The notes: generated by a model from the letters alone, not told the origin. A DNA stretch of 8,809 nucleotides from Pontiella sp. (GCA_029939385.1 JAOZSZ010000032.1:1-8809); one strand, 5' to 3'; positions 1 to 7,260 are shown, counted from the stretch's first letter. A program made the numbers and translations.

Positions 1-1
1 A

Positions 2-1285
2 GGATTTGGAAAAGATAAGGCCGATCCCCGTATTGCGACTGCCCTCTCATTTATCGTTGCACTGGGCGCGGTACTGCTGGGCGACTTAAATCTTATCGCC
101 CCCATTCTCTCTATGTTTTTTCTACTTTCTTATGGGTTGCTCAATCTTTCAGCGGGGCTGGAGGGGCTTATTGAAAGCCCGGCATGGCGCCCCAAGTTTC
201 GGGTGCACTACAGTATTTCTTTACTAGGGGCCGCAGGCTGCTTTATGGCCATGCTAATGATCGATGCTGGCGCAACTTTAATAGCTTTATTCCTGACTGC
301 CGTGATTTTTGCTCTTACAAAACGACGGCATCTCAATGCCCACTGGAAGGATATGCGTTATGGCATTTTAACCCTATTGGTTCGTTTTGCGGTCCAGCAC
401 TTAAACAAACTCAAACCCGATGAACGCACTTGGCGCCCCAATATTCTCGTTCTAAGTGGGTCTCCAAAATCACGTTGGCATCTCATGGAAATGGCCAGTG
501 CTCTCACCCAACATAGTAGCGAATTAACCGTGGCAACTATTCTTCCTGTAGAGGATTGGTCTGCCGAAAAAGTCCACAGCATGGAAGAGTCGATGCGTGA
601 ATATTTGTTTAAGCGCAAGGTGGATGCCATGGTAAAAATTCTTCCCGCTCCCGACCGGCTGACAGGAGCCAAATCACTCGTACGAGCATATGGCTATGGA
701 CCGCTAACCCCCAACACCATCTTGTTTGGTGACACCGAAAATCGGGCCAGTTTTGATAAATTTTCTGAATTCATCCGATTGGTTTATCGCACCCAACGCA
801 ATCTAATCATGCTACGAGACAGCGGCATAGAATCCCCAGAAAACACGGATGAGATCCATGTTTGGTGGGGAGGGAACCCCGATAATATTGGATTAATTCT
901 CACCCTTGCCTATCAAATTCAGCGAAGCCCGATCTGGAAACAGTCCAAGCTGATTTTAAAAACCATCGTCGAAACGGAGGCTGAACGCAATGCAACCATC
1001 ACGCGCTTAGAAACCTTTATTAAAGAACAGTGCATTCCTGCCGAGACGGAAGTCCTCATCAAAACCCAGCCAAGTTTCTATCGCATTATCCGAGAATCTT
1101 CTGCCGGAGCTGGCCTCATTTTCATGGGTATGCGTCCGCCTGGAGAAGAGGAGTCGATAAAAGAGTATAGTGGCTACTACGAAAATTTAATCGAAGCCAC
1201 GAAGGAGATGCCCCCATTAGCGCTGGTACTCGCGGCCGAGAAAATTGAATTCCGACAAGTCATCGGCATTTCACCGAAAAACTAA
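2..1285 (+). CDS. SLC12-family (cation-chloride cotransporter-like) permease, C-terminal part; 5' end outside window
   Basis: The frame is open to the first base of the window, so this is the last 427 residues of a longer protein, not a gene starting at the first internal ATG (113). Seen: an APC-type membrane region with hydrophobic segments near residues 11-27, 31-53, 70-87 and 88-105 of the visible part. It includes the GDLN-x-IAP-x-LSMFF-x-L-x-YGLLNL stretch and a WRP-x-F motif characteristic of the SLC12 (NKCC/KCC) family. From about residue 140 follows a soluble C-terminal domain beginning with WRPNILVLSG, like the cytoplasmic SLC12 C-terminal domain, and ending with a segment (about 365-380, AGLIFMGMRPPGE) that matches its last strand. 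The family moves Na+, K+, Cl- or amino acids across the inner membrane; the substrate cannot be told from this part. It converges with gmk, with 18 bases between the stops, and stands apart from the minus-strand operons. Family confidence is good; substrate unknown. Confidence 0.85.
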   Translation, partial: GFGKDKADPRIATALSFIVALGAVLLGDLNLIAPILSMFFLLSYGLLNLSAGLEGLIESPAWRPKFRVHYSISLLGAAGCFMAMLMIDAGATLIALFLTAVIFALTKRRHLNAHWKDMRYGILTLLVRFAVQHLNKLKPDERTWRPNILVLSGSPKSRWHLMEMASALTQHSSELTVATILPVEDWSAEKVHSMEESMREYLFKRKVDAMVKILPAPDRLTGAKSLVRAYGYGPLTPNTILFGDTENRASFDKFSEFIRLVYRTQRNLIMLRDSGIESPENTDEIHVWWGGNPDNIGLILTLAYQIQRSPIWKQSKLILKTIVETEAERNATITRLETFIKEQCIPAETEVLIKTQPSFYRIIRESSAGAGLIFMGMRPPGEEESIKEYSGYYENLIEATKEMPPLALVLAAEKIEFRQVIGISPKN

Positions 1286-1303
1286 GTAAGAGCGGAATAC
1301 TCT

Positions 1304-1951
1304 CTACATCTCCAGCGCGGAGCGGATCACCGTTTTGAGTTCCGTATAGGCCGTTTCGAGATCATCATTGACGACTTGAAAAGAATATTCCGAAGCATGT
1401 GCCATCTCTTTCTTCGCATTCATAAGGCGTTTTTGAATCACCTCTTCATCATCTGTCCCCCGACCCCGAAGCCTTTTTTCCAGCTCTTCAGCAGAAGGCG
1501 GGGAGATAAAGATGTCGGTAAAGCCACGGCGAATTGGATGGCGGGGATCGAGTCGAGCAAGGGCGTTTCGAATTTGCTCCGTCCCCTGCACATCGATATC
1601 TAGCAGAACATGATTCCCCTGTTCCATCGCGTAAAGCACGGTATCTTCAAGCGTGCCGTAAAAGTTTCCGTGCACGGTTGCATGCTCGAGAAATTCTCCA
1701 TTTTTGATGCGTTCTTTAAATCCTTTTTTTGTCAGAAAATAGTACTGCTCTCCATCTTTTTCCTCACCCCGCGGAGCCCGAGTGGTGCAGGAAACGGAGT
1801 ATAGGATTTTAGGAAACTCATCAACCAAACGGTTACAAAGCGTACTCTTTCCAGCGCCGGACGGTGCCGAAACCACAATCATGAGCGGGCGCGAGGATTG
1901 CGAAGCCGATGGTTTTTCGTCAATCAGTTCCTGCGTTTGAGATGAAGCCAT
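1304..1951 (-). CDS. gmk: Guanylate kinase
   Basis: Guanylate kinase phosphorylates GMP (and dGMP) to GDP with ATP in the cytoplasm, an essential step of purine nucleotide supply. Seen in the 215-residue product: P-loop APSGAGKST at residues 29-37, the GMP-binding segment SCTTRAPRGEEKDG at 54-67 with YYF after it, FYGT at 97-100, the strand LLDIDVQG at 116-123, and the lid arginines in KRLRGRG. Compared with E. coli Gmk there are about 21 extra residues before the core, rich in Ser and Gln. There is also a short insertion of roughly ten residues (LARLDPRHPIRRG) after DIDVQGTEQIRN. The start at 1951 is preferred because GGAG lies 8 bases upstream (1960-1963); the internal ATG at 1882, just before the core, has no such site. 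It lies 22 bases after yicC and is the last gene of the minus-strand run. Confidence 0.97.
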   Translation of the reverse strand: MASSQTQELIDEKPSASQSSRPLMIVVSAPSGAGKSTLCNRLVDEFPKILYSVSCTTRAPRGEEKDGEQYYFLTKKGFKERIKNGEFLEHATVHGNFYGTLEDTVLYAMEQGNHVLLDIDVQGTEQIRNALARLDPRHPIRRGFTDIFISPPSAEELEKRLRGRGTDDEEVIQKRLMNAKKEMAHASEYSFQVVNDDLETAYTELKTVIRSALEM

Positions 1952-1973
1952 TTAAAATTCTCCGAAGGGGGGA

Positions 1974-2855
1974 TTATTCAACATTCTGTACTTGTTCACG
2001 GATGCGTTCTAGCTCTGTTTTAAAGGCAACCACATGCCGAGTGATGACCACTTCGTTAGCCTTGGAACCCACGGTGTTAATTTCGCGGAACAACTCCTGA
2101 CATAGGAAATCGAGCGTCCGACCGACGGGCTCGCTCGAGCGTAATAATTTACGCGTCTGAGCCAAGTGACTCTTTAGACGGGTCAACTCTTCACTGATAT
2201 CACACCGATCCGCAAACAGGGCAATTTCACGAACCATCCGTTCGTCTGAGGCCACATCCTTAAGCCCCGCCTCTTCCAATCGTTGGAAGAGTTTTGTGCG
2301 GTAACTATCAACGACTGAATGAGCCAATCTGGCGATTTCCTTCATGAGGCCTTCGAGCAAGACGAGACGCTCACGCAAATCTTTTTCAAGCGCTTTTCCT
2401 TCGGCAGCACGCATCCGAGCGAGCCCCCGCAAGGCCTTGGTTACCGCTTGATCGAGTACGGTCGCGACATGCTCCGTATCGATATTTTTCTGTTCAATAG
2501 AAACCAATCCCGGAAGACGAGCAATGGTTTCTGCACCCAGATCATCGGCCAGTTTAAGCTTTTTTGCTACGGCACGAATAGCGTCCACATATTGTTGCGC
2601 CAATTGGGCGTCCACTTTCACGATTCCTGCCGAACCCTCCGCTGTATCAACACGAACGACACCCGAAATACGCCCGCGCGAAAATTCTCCCCGAACAAGG
2701 CGTTGAATTTGGGCATCCAGCGCAACTAAGTTGCGAGGCAGGTTAATACTCACATCGAGCTGCTTGCGATTCACAGAGCTAATCTCTGCGACCACTTGAA
2801 TGCCCGCCGCCGAGGCCGTTCCCTCGCCATACCCTGTCATACTTTTTATTGGCAT
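1974..2855 (-). CDS. yicC: YicC/YloC-family endoribonuclease
   Basis: The product is 293 residues, close to the E. coli YicC length. It begins [10 protein letters not shown], the family's N-terminal signature, with the YicC N-terminal domain over about residues 4-155. The C-terminal DUF1732 domain is at about 209-293, with conserved blocks [19 protein letters not shown] (212-230), [21 protein letters not shown] (245-265) and a final [13 protein letters not shown]. Members are reported to be RNA endonucleases; in E. coli YicC is linked to turnover of the small RNA RyhB with PNPase. The specific RNA targets here are unknown. A reading from 2873 would add six residues (MEEGAT), but the 2855 ATG has AAGGAG 5 bases upstream and fits the family, so it was chosen. 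It overlaps the end of trpB by 10 bases in another frame and precedes gmk, a common pairing in bacteria. Confidence 0.93.
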   Translation of the reverse strand: MPIKSMTGYGEGTASAAGIQVVAEISSVNRKQLDVSINLPRNLVALDAQIQRLVRGEFSRGRISGVVRVDTAEGSAGIVKVDAQLAQQYVDAIRAVAKKLKLADDLGAETIARLPGLVSIEQKNIDTEHVATVLDQAVTKALRGLARMRAAEGKALEKDLRERLVLLEGLMKEIARLAHSVVDSYRTKLFQRLEEAGLKDVASDERMVREIALFADRCDISEELTRLKSHLAQTRKLLRSSEPVGRTLDFLCQELFREINTVGSKANEVVITRHVVAFKTELERIREQVQNVE

Positions 2856-4048
2856 TGTTGCTCCTTCTTCCATTCAGCGATCTGCTGAACATCCTTATCG
2901 CCCCGGCCCGAGAGATTGATCACCAACAAATCATCCTGAGTAAACTGATCGGCATTTTTGATGATCCAAGCAATGGCATGCGAGCTTTCGAGTGCAGGAA
3001 GGATCCCTTCCCACTGCGAGAGTTTATCAAACCCATTTACCGCTTCGACATCGGTGACATAGGAATATTCGGCTCGCCCGAGGTCGCGAAGCAGGCTGTG
3101 TTCCGGACCAACGGCCGCATAATCTAGTCCCGCACTAATGGAATGGGTTAATGAAATCTGCCCATCATCATCTTGCAGCACATAGGTTTTTGTGCCCTGC
3201 AAAACACCTACCTTTTCTTGGGCAAAGCGAGCCGCATGCGCGCCCCCTTCAATTCCTAAACCACCGGCTTCAACCCCGATCATACGAACGCCCTCATCCT
3301 TAATGAAGGGATGGAATAGACCAATGGCATTACTACCGCCCCCCACACAAGCCACGAGGGCATCGGGCAATCGCCCCTCCGCCTTGAGAATTTGTTTACG
3401 CGCTTCACGACCAATCACACTTTGAAAATCGCGCACCATCATGGGATAAGGATGCGAGCCAAGCGCAGAACCAAGAATATAGTGTGTGGAGTGAATGTTA
3501 GAAACCCAATCACGCATGGCCTCATTCACCGCCTCTTTTAAGGTCTGTTGACCCGTCGTAACGGGTACCACCGTTGCGCCAAGACTCTCCATACGGAAAA
3601 CATTAAGAGCCTGCCGCTCCATATCGACCTTTCCCATATAAACAACGCATTCTATATCGAACATGGCACAAACGGTTGCCGTTGCCACGCCGTGCTGCCC
3701 CGCGCCGGTTTCCGCAATAATGCGTTTTTTACCCATGCGTCTGGCGAGCAGAATCTGCCCCATTGAATTATTAATTTTATGGGCCCCGGTATGACAAAGA
3801 TCTTCACGCTTGAGATAAATTTTTGCGGTACCGAGTTGTCGGCTCATGCGTTCCGCGAAATAAAGCGGCGTTGGCCGGCCGACATATTCGCGGAGGTAGT
3901 ATTGCAACTCCTTCTTGAATTCTGGATCTTTTCGGAGCTTCTTATAAACACGCGTAAGCTCGTTCAACGGCTCCATTAGCGTTTCTGGAACAAACATTCC
4001 ACCATACGGCCCAAAATGGCCTTGTGAATCGGGTTGAGTTGATTTCAT
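2846..4048 (-). CDS. trpB: Tryptophan synthase beta chain
   Basis: TrpB is the PLP enzyme that condenses indole with L-serine to give L-tryptophan, normally in an alpha2-beta2 complex with TrpA in the cytoplasm. Seen in 400 residues: the N-terminal [12 protein letters not shown] (13-24), the PLP-lysine motif HTGAHKINN with K91, ETGAGQHG (113-120) carrying the catalytic glutamate, the phosphate-binding GGGSNAIG (236-243), PEHS (315-318), [12 protein letters not shown] (347-358) and LSGRGDKD (379-386). Length and motifs fit the canonical TrpB1 type that works with TrpA, not the longer TrpB2. The ATG at 4048 overlaps the gluQ stop as ATGA, with AGGA 7 bases upstream (4056-4059). No trpA follows; yicC does. 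All catalytic residues I can check are present, so it should be active. It is the terminal step partner of trpF two genes upstream. Confidence 0.98.
   Translation of the reverse strand: MKSTQPDSQGHFGPYGGMFVPETLMEPLNELTRVYKKLRKDPEFKKELQYYLREYVGRPTPLYFAERMSRQLGTAKIYLKREDLCHTGAHKINNSMGQILLARRMGKKRIIAETGAGQHGVATATVCAMFDIECVVYMGKVDMERQALNVFRMESLGATVVPVTTGQQTLKEAVNEAMRDWVSNIHSTHYILGSALGSHPYPMMVRDFQSVIGREARKQILKAEGRLPDALVACVGGGSNAIGLFHPFIKDEGVRMIGVEAGGLGIEGGAHAARFAQEKVGVLQGTKTYVLQDDDGQISLTHSISAGLDYAAVGPEHSLLRDLGRAEYSYVTDVEAVNGFDKLSQWEGILPALESSHAIAWIIKNADQFTQDDLLVINLSGRGDKDVQQIAEWKKEQQCQ
2861..2866 (-). promoter_or_regulatory. Shine-Dalgarno site of yicC, inside the end of trpB
   Basis: AAGGAG on the minus strand, 5 bases before the ATG at 2855. 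It lies within trpB's last codons (Lys-Lys-Glu-Gln-Gln-Cys-Gln). It decides for the 2855 start over the ATG at 2873, and suggests ribosomes ending trpB can re-initiate on yicC. Confidence 0.75.
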
Positions 4049-4980
4049 GGGTTAATCCTTTGCAAAATCGAGGAGGAATCATTATCTCCATCGCCCTTTA
4101 GTTCAAGGTAATTTAATGCCATCGCATCGTTCATCGATAAGGGATGGGGTTCAGAAAGGAGTCCCCCGGCAAAGGCGGCACGACCGATAACTTCTTCTGG
4201 AGAAATCCCCGTCTCACGAAGCTGAGTTATACTTTCGGAGCGCTGACGCTTGCTCAGTTTTTGGCCCGTGTCATTAAAAAGCAGGGGATGGTGAAAATAG
4301 TCAGGAGCGGGAGCTTCTAATTTTTCAAAAAGTTGAATTTGGCGGCCTGTGCTAGAGAAAATATCCTGCCCCCGTATAACGAGATTAATGCCATGGCGAA
4401 TATCATCACAGACGCAGCAAAATGAGTACGTCCATTGGCCCGTGTGATCGCGCAATGAAAAGTCCCCGCATTGTTCTTTCGGCATTTGGTGGCATTCCCC
4501 CCGGGCAAGGTCATGAAAGGTAACTTCATTGTCCGAGCATCGGAAGCGAACTGTATGGCCTTTAAGGGGGAGCTTTTTTTGTGCACAAGTCCCCGAATAG
4601 CATAGCTCTCCCGGCCCCTTTTTCTGGTTAGAAAGAATCTCTTTGCGACTACACTCGCACCCGTAGACCCTCCCTTCTTCAACCAGCTTGGCCAACTTAT
4701 CTTCATAGAACGCAGCCCCATCGCTTTGACGATAAGGAGAAGGTACTAACGCATTCGAGGTCGTCATTCCGAGATCGGGGAAAAACCCAAGCCACTCCAT
4801 ATCCGATAGAATGGCTTGCTCATATTCTGGACGGCTACGCGCAAGATCGTGATCTTCAATTCGAGAAAGAACCTTTCCTTTCTTAGCACGGGCGATCCCC
4901 CAAACATAGAGCATGTGTAGCACATGCCCCAAGTGGAGATAGCCTGTCATGCTCGGTGCGAATCGAGTCACCAAACTCAT
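4045..4980 (-). CDS. gluQ: Glutamyl-Q tRNA(Asp) synthetase
   Basis: This 311-residue class I synthetase lacks the C-terminal anticodon-binding region of full GluRS (about 470 residues), the hallmark of GluQ-RS (YadB). That enzyme activates glutamate and attaches it to the queuosine at position 34 of tRNA-Asp rather than to a tRNA 3' end. Seen: [14 protein letters not shown] (6-19) holding the HIGH motif, [11 protein letters not shown] (40-50), a zinc-site pattern CxC at 108/110 followed by Y128 and C132 (YxxxC), [20 protein letters not shown] (191-210) in place of the family's usual VDD-x-x-x-GI-x-x-VVRG-x-D-L, and KLSKR (241-245) as the KMSKS equivalent. Cysteine is frequent (ten residues), including FCCVC at 187-191. 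It overlaps trpF upstream and trpB downstream by 4 bases each (ATGA). No clear Shine-Dalgarno precedes it, so translation probably depends on trpF. A shortened discriminating GluRS for ordinary tRNA charging is a less likely reading. Confidence 0.88.
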   Translation of the reverse strand: MSLVTRFAPSMTGYLHLGHVLHMLYVWGIARAKKGKVLSRIEDHDLARSRPEYEQAILSDMEWLGFFPDLGMTTSNALVPSPYRQSDGAAFYEDKLAKLVEEGRVYGCECSRKEILSNQKKGPGELCYSGTCAQKKLPLKGHTVRFRCSDNEVTFHDLARGECHQMPKEQCGDFSLRDHTGQWTYSFCCVCDDIRHGINLVIRGQDIFSSTGRQIQLFEKLEAPAPDYFHHPLLFNDTGQKLSKRQRSESITQLRETGISPEEVIGRAAFAGGLLSEPHPLSMNDAMALNYLELKGDGDNDSSSILQRINP

Positions 4981-5594
4981 GATGGTCTACAAGCCGTGAT
5001 GAAGGCTTCAACCTTAGCGATATCCTTTAGCCCCGGTTCAATTTCAACTCCAGAACTAACATCAACCCCCCATGGCTGAACCTGCTGAATGGCGGAAGAA
5101 ACATTATCCGGACTCAATCCCCCTGCTAAAAGAATAGGAATTTCTGAAGATTGAACCAGCTCTCTCGCCTGATTCCAGTCGCAGGTTTCACCTGTTCCGC
5201 CGATGGTTTTGGGATCATAGGAATCAAGCAAGAAACGGTCGAATCCGGTGAATGAAGATTGAGAAGAGAGCTCCTTAGGGCTCAGCGCACGCCAGAGTTC
5301 AAGCCCCGCGAATGGATCGAAATTTATAGTCCAATCGTTAGAGATACCATGCAGTTGCAAAACATCGAATCGGGCTAATTCTGCGGCACGGATTAATTCA
5401 TCTTCGGAGGGATTAACAAATACCCCAACGCGCTTAATCCCCGTTGGGGTCTTCCACTGTCCCACTTTTTTTGGATCAACATACCGCTTTGATTTTTCCC
5501 ACTGAATGAACCCAAGAGCATCAGGCTGAAACGCAGAAATCTGCCCAAGGTCAGACCCGGAGCAGATTCCACAGATTTTAACAAATAGGCCCAT
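4977..5594 (-). CDS. trpF: Phosphoribosylanthranilate isomerase
   Basis: TrpF carries out the Amadori rearrangement of N-(5-phosphoribosyl)anthranilate to CdRP, the third step from chorismate to tryptophan, as a single (beta/alpha)8 barrel. Seen in 205 residues: VKICGI (5-10) with the catalytic C8, ALGFIQWEKSKRYV (26-39), VGVFVN (56-61), VLQLHG (78-83), LLDSYDP (122-128) with the catalytic acid D124, GGTGETCDW (132-140), LLAGGLSPDNV (155-165), and the phosphate-binding DVSSGVE (178-184) before PGLKD. Length is normal for a monofunctional enzyme. It starts 3 bases after the azoR stop with no clear ribosome site, so translation is probably coupled to azoR. Its stop overlaps the gluQ start. It is not fused to trpC, as it is in E. 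coli. Confidence 0.96.
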   Translation of the reverse strand: MGLFVKICGICSGSDLGQISAFQPDALGFIQWEKSKRYVDPKKVGQWKTPTGIKRVGVFVNPSEDELIRAAELARFDVLQLHGISNDWTINFDPFAGLELWRALSPKELSSQSSFTGFDRFLLDSYDPKTIGGTGETCDWNQARELVQSSEIPILLAGGLSPDNVSSAIQQVQPWGVDVSSGVEIEPGLKDIAKVEAFITACRPS

Positions 5595-5597
5595 GCT

Positions 5598-6257
5598 TTA
5601 TTCGGTGACAGGAGTCAATTCAAGCTCAGCAATATCTTCCGCGGTTTCGATGGCAGCCTCAACCGCCATTTCCTTCCGTTGGTCGCTATCCATATTAAAT
5701 ATTTTATTTTGACCATCCGCCCATACAATTTCGATATCATCGATACCGACAAAACCGAATGCTCCGCGAATTTGACGCGACAGTGCATCGCGCTCATCGT
5801 CTTCCTTATAAACCGCACCAGAAGCGACGAGCAGAACAACACTCTTAATTTTGTGCAATGGCTTAACGCCTTCTTCAACGCTCACCGAGAACGTCAGTCC
5901 TGGAGAAAGAACCTGATCGATCCACGCCTTCATGATGGCCGGAACAGAATAGTTCCACATGGGCATGGTCAGCACAAGTACGTCAGCTTCGTTGAACGCT
6001 TCGGCCTGCTTGGCCGCATAGTTCATGGCCATTTCTTCAGCTTTTCCTGGCGTATAGGTTTCATCGAGAACCGGATACCAAGTCCGCTTATAAAGCTCAT
6101 AGGAGTAAAAGGGCGGCTTTTCGTCATAAAGATCGGTATTCACCAAATCAACATCCGGACGGAGTTCGATCAACTTACCAAAGAAAGCGGCGGCGAGTTG
6201 TTTGGAAACAGACTCCTCAGTTGGCTTTGGATTCGCGCATATATGCAAAACATTCAT
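5598..6257 (-). CDS. azoR: FMN-dependent NADH:quinone/azo reductase (AzoR-like, flavodoxin fold)
   Basis: This family reduces quinones and azo or nitro compounds by two-electron transfer from NAD(P)H through bound FMN in the cytoplasm. Seen in 219 residues (E. coli AzoR is 201): an opening beta-strand and phosphate loop MNVLHICANPKPTEESVSKQL (1-21), split here as strand 1-8 and loop 9-19; the FMN-ring segment TMPMWNYSVPA (97-107) followed by MKAWIDQVLSPGLTF (109-123); and the third FMN loop VASGAVY (144-150). An acidic tail ends the protein. The ATG at 6257 is chosen over a GTG at 6284 because AAAGGAG stands 8 bases before it and the flavodoxin strand begins there. It is the first gene of the run into trpF, 3 bases away. 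The physiological substrate is unknown, and the symbol is given by family only. Confidence 0.85.
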   Translation of the reverse strand: MNVLHICANPKPTEESVSKQLAAAFFGKLIELRPDVDLVNTDLYDEKPPFYSYELYKRTWYPVLDETYTPGKAEEMAMNYAAKQAEAFNEADVLVLTMPMWNYSVPAIMKAWIDQVLSPGLTFSVSVEEGVKPLHKIKSVVLLVASGAVYKEDDERDALSRQIRGAFGFVGIDDIEIVWADGQNKIFNMDSDQRKEMAVEAAIETAEDIAELELTPVTE

Positions 6258-6265
6258 TCTAAAAA

Positions 6266-6272
6266 CTCCTTT
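6266..6272 (-). promoter_or_regulatory. Shine-Dalgarno site deciding the azoR start
   Basis: AAAGGAG on the minus strand, 8 bases before the ATG at 6257. The in-frame GTG at 6284 lies upstream of this site, so it would put the ribosome site inside the coding region. Confidence 0.75.
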
Positions 6273-6315
6273 ATCAATTAACACCCAAGTGGATTTTTCC
6301 TGAAGTAAAAGCGTG

Positions 6316-6345
6316 TTTATAGCCTATAATATTCCGGTGGTACAA
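6316..6345 (-). promoter_or_regulatory. Tentative promoter of the azoR-trpF-gluQ-trpB-yicC-gmk run
   Basis: On the minus strand, TTGTAC (6340-6345) and TATAAA (6316-6321) are separated by 18 bases. The -10 box differs from TATAAT at one base, while the -35 box matches TTGACA only in its first three bases. The boxes sit in the only sizable gap of the window (6258-6378), about 60 bases before the azoR start. Other AT-rich -10 candidates (TATTAT close by) exist, so the exact position is uncertain. The rest of this gap shows no gene and no convincing terminator for the exbD genes upstream. Confidence 0.35.
6317..6329. repeat. 13-bp palindrome overlapping the tentative azoR -10 box
   Basis: TTATAGCCTATAA has perfect 6-base arms around a central C. 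Just upstream, 6336-6347 (GGTGGTACAACC) is a second imperfect dyad with 5 of 6 pairs matching. Their place at the tentative promoter suggests repressor binding, but arms this short and AT-rich can arise by chance. Confidence 0.35.
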
Positions 6346-6378
6346 CCAATAAGCCGTAAAAGAGGCGGGGAACAAAAA

Positions 6379-6819
6379 CTATTGCGAGCTACCAAATGTG
6401 ACATTCTTTATTCCGGCTCCCGCGCAGGCATTGAGCACATCGACCACGCGCTCGTGCGCGGAGTCATCCGCCGCGGAAATAGTGACAATGGCCTTTGTTT
6501 TCGACAGGATAGAGGCCTGTTGATAGCGAAGAAGGGTATATTCAAGTTCGGCAAGATTGGCCGTTTTCGATGTGGCATAGGTCTTATTATTGAGCATAAC
6601 GGTGCCGTCCGCCATAATTTCAATAACCTGTTCGTCGGGCATCTCTATCTGCGTTGACTGCGCTATAGCGCCGGGCAAAGAGAGCGTAAGGTCGGCTTCC
6701 GTTCGCTTGAGAGTGGAACTTACCATAAAATAAATGAGGAGCAGAAACACCACATCGATCAGCGGTGCGATTTGTAAATCGACCTTTTCGTTGATCAGTT
6801 CATCCATCCAAACTTTCAT
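6379..6819 (-). CDS. ExbD/TolR-family biopolymer transport protein (second ExbD of the cluster)
   Basis: ExbD/TolR proteins are single-pass inner-membrane proteins that, inside an ExbB/TolQ pentamer, couple proton flow to work in the periplasm. Seen in 146 residues: a short cytoplasmic N-terminus, one membrane helix at about 17-35 (IAPLIDVVFLLLIYFMVSS) with the conserved proton-carrying aspartate D22, the periplasmic LSLPGA motif (46-51), and a periplasmic domain ending in ISAADDSAHERVVDVLNACA (114-133) with AGIKNVTF, typical of the family. It begins 2 bases after the stop of the neighbouring exbD. Its own ribosome site is weak (GGAA), so coupled translation is likely. It differs clearly from its neighbour across most of the periplasmic domain, so it is an old paralogue, not a recent copy. 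Confidence 0.92.
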   Translation of the reverse strand: MKVWMDELINEKVDLQIAPLIDVVFLLLIYFMVSSTLKRTEADLTLSLPGAIAQSTQIEMPDEQVIEIMADGTVMLNNKTYATSKTANLAELEYTLLRYQQASILSKTKAIVTISAADDSAHERVVDVLNACAGAGIKNVTFGSSQ

Positions 6820-6821
6820 AA

Positions 6822-7253
6822 TTAGTTTCCAGATTCAAAGGTAGCAAAAATCACATGAGCCACCCCACCTTCAGCGCAGGCCGCCATAACCTCTTTCACA
6901 TGCTTGTGCTTCGCGTAGCGGTCAGCCCGCAGATAAACTTCTGCATCGCTATTTTCGGCCAGCAGTTTTTTGATGGAAGGCGTGATAGAGGACACGTCGA
7001 TTTTTTTAAGGTTCATAAAAATATCAACCTCCTCACCGGTCGAGTCCATTGAGCGAATGGTAATCATCTGCCGCCCGCGCGTAGCTTCAGACACGGTAGA
7101 CTTATTGGCAACCGGCAGTTCAACGGGAGTTCGGTCCATCTTCGTGAGGTGCGAGGCCACCATGAAGAAAATCAGAAGCAAAAAGACCATATCAATCATG
7201 GGAGCCATGTTGATCTCGTCGTCGCCACCTTCTATTGGAATCTTGAATTTCAC
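6822..7253 (-). CDS. ExbD/TolR-family biopolymer transport protein (first ExbD of the cluster)
   Basis: The product has 143 residues with the same plan as its neighbour. The cytoplasmic N-terminus is followed by a membrane helix at about 16-34 (MAPMIDMVFLLLIFFMVAS) with the conserved D21, a VELPVA motif (44-49), and a periplasmic domain with VYLRADRYAKHKHVKEVMAA (106-125). The last block matches the family's usual RAD-x-x-x-x-y-x-x-v-x-x-v-m pattern more closely than the neighbour does. The start codon is GTG at 7253: GGAGG lies 7 bases before it, and an in-frame TGA stands just two codons upstream, so no earlier start is possible. It follows exbB by 18 bases and presumably inserts with it into a proton-channel complex. 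Confidence 0.93.
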   Translation of the reverse strand: MKFKIPIEGGDDEINMAPMIDMVFLLLIFFMVASHLTKMDRTPVELPVANKSTVSEATRGRQMITIRSMDSTGEEVDIFMNLKKIDVSSITPSIKKLLAENSDAEVYLRADRYAKHKHVKEVMAACAEGGVAHVIFATFESGN

Positions 7254-7260
7254 GCATCAA

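Noticed and set aside
113..115. ATG as the start of the SLC12 gene
   Set aside because: The frame stays open upstream to base 2 and that part encodes a conserved family segment (PR-x-A and GDLN-x-IAP), so this ATG is internal.
1286..1330. Possible bidirectional terminator between the converging SLC12 and gmk genes
   Set aside because: Only 4-base stems are present (AGAG/CTCT at 1289-1303, CTCC/GGAG at 1310-1322). The second has no T-run after it, and the first is several bases from its nearest T-run on the minus strand.
2319..2729. 136-codon open frame on the plus strand opposite yicC
   Set aside because: Antisense to a conserved gene, with no domain signature.
2856..2873. Longer yicC start at 2873 (adding MEEGAT)
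   Set aside because: The family begins at M-x-x-SMTG-[YF], and AAGGAG is placed correctly for 2855, inside this stretch.
5679..6281. 200-codon open frame on the plus strand opposite azoR
   Set aside because: It is antisense to a well-supported flavodoxin-fold gene, has no recognisable family motifs and no ribosome site was seen; a shadow.
6258..6284. Longer azoR start at GTG 6284 (adding nine residues)
   Set aside because: The AAAGGAG ribosome site lies within it and the flavodoxin strand begins at the 6257 ATG.
6325..6330. TATAAT on the plus strand as a divergent promoter
   Set aside because: No matching -35 box 16-19 bases upstream and no plus-strand gene follows; it belongs to the palindrome.
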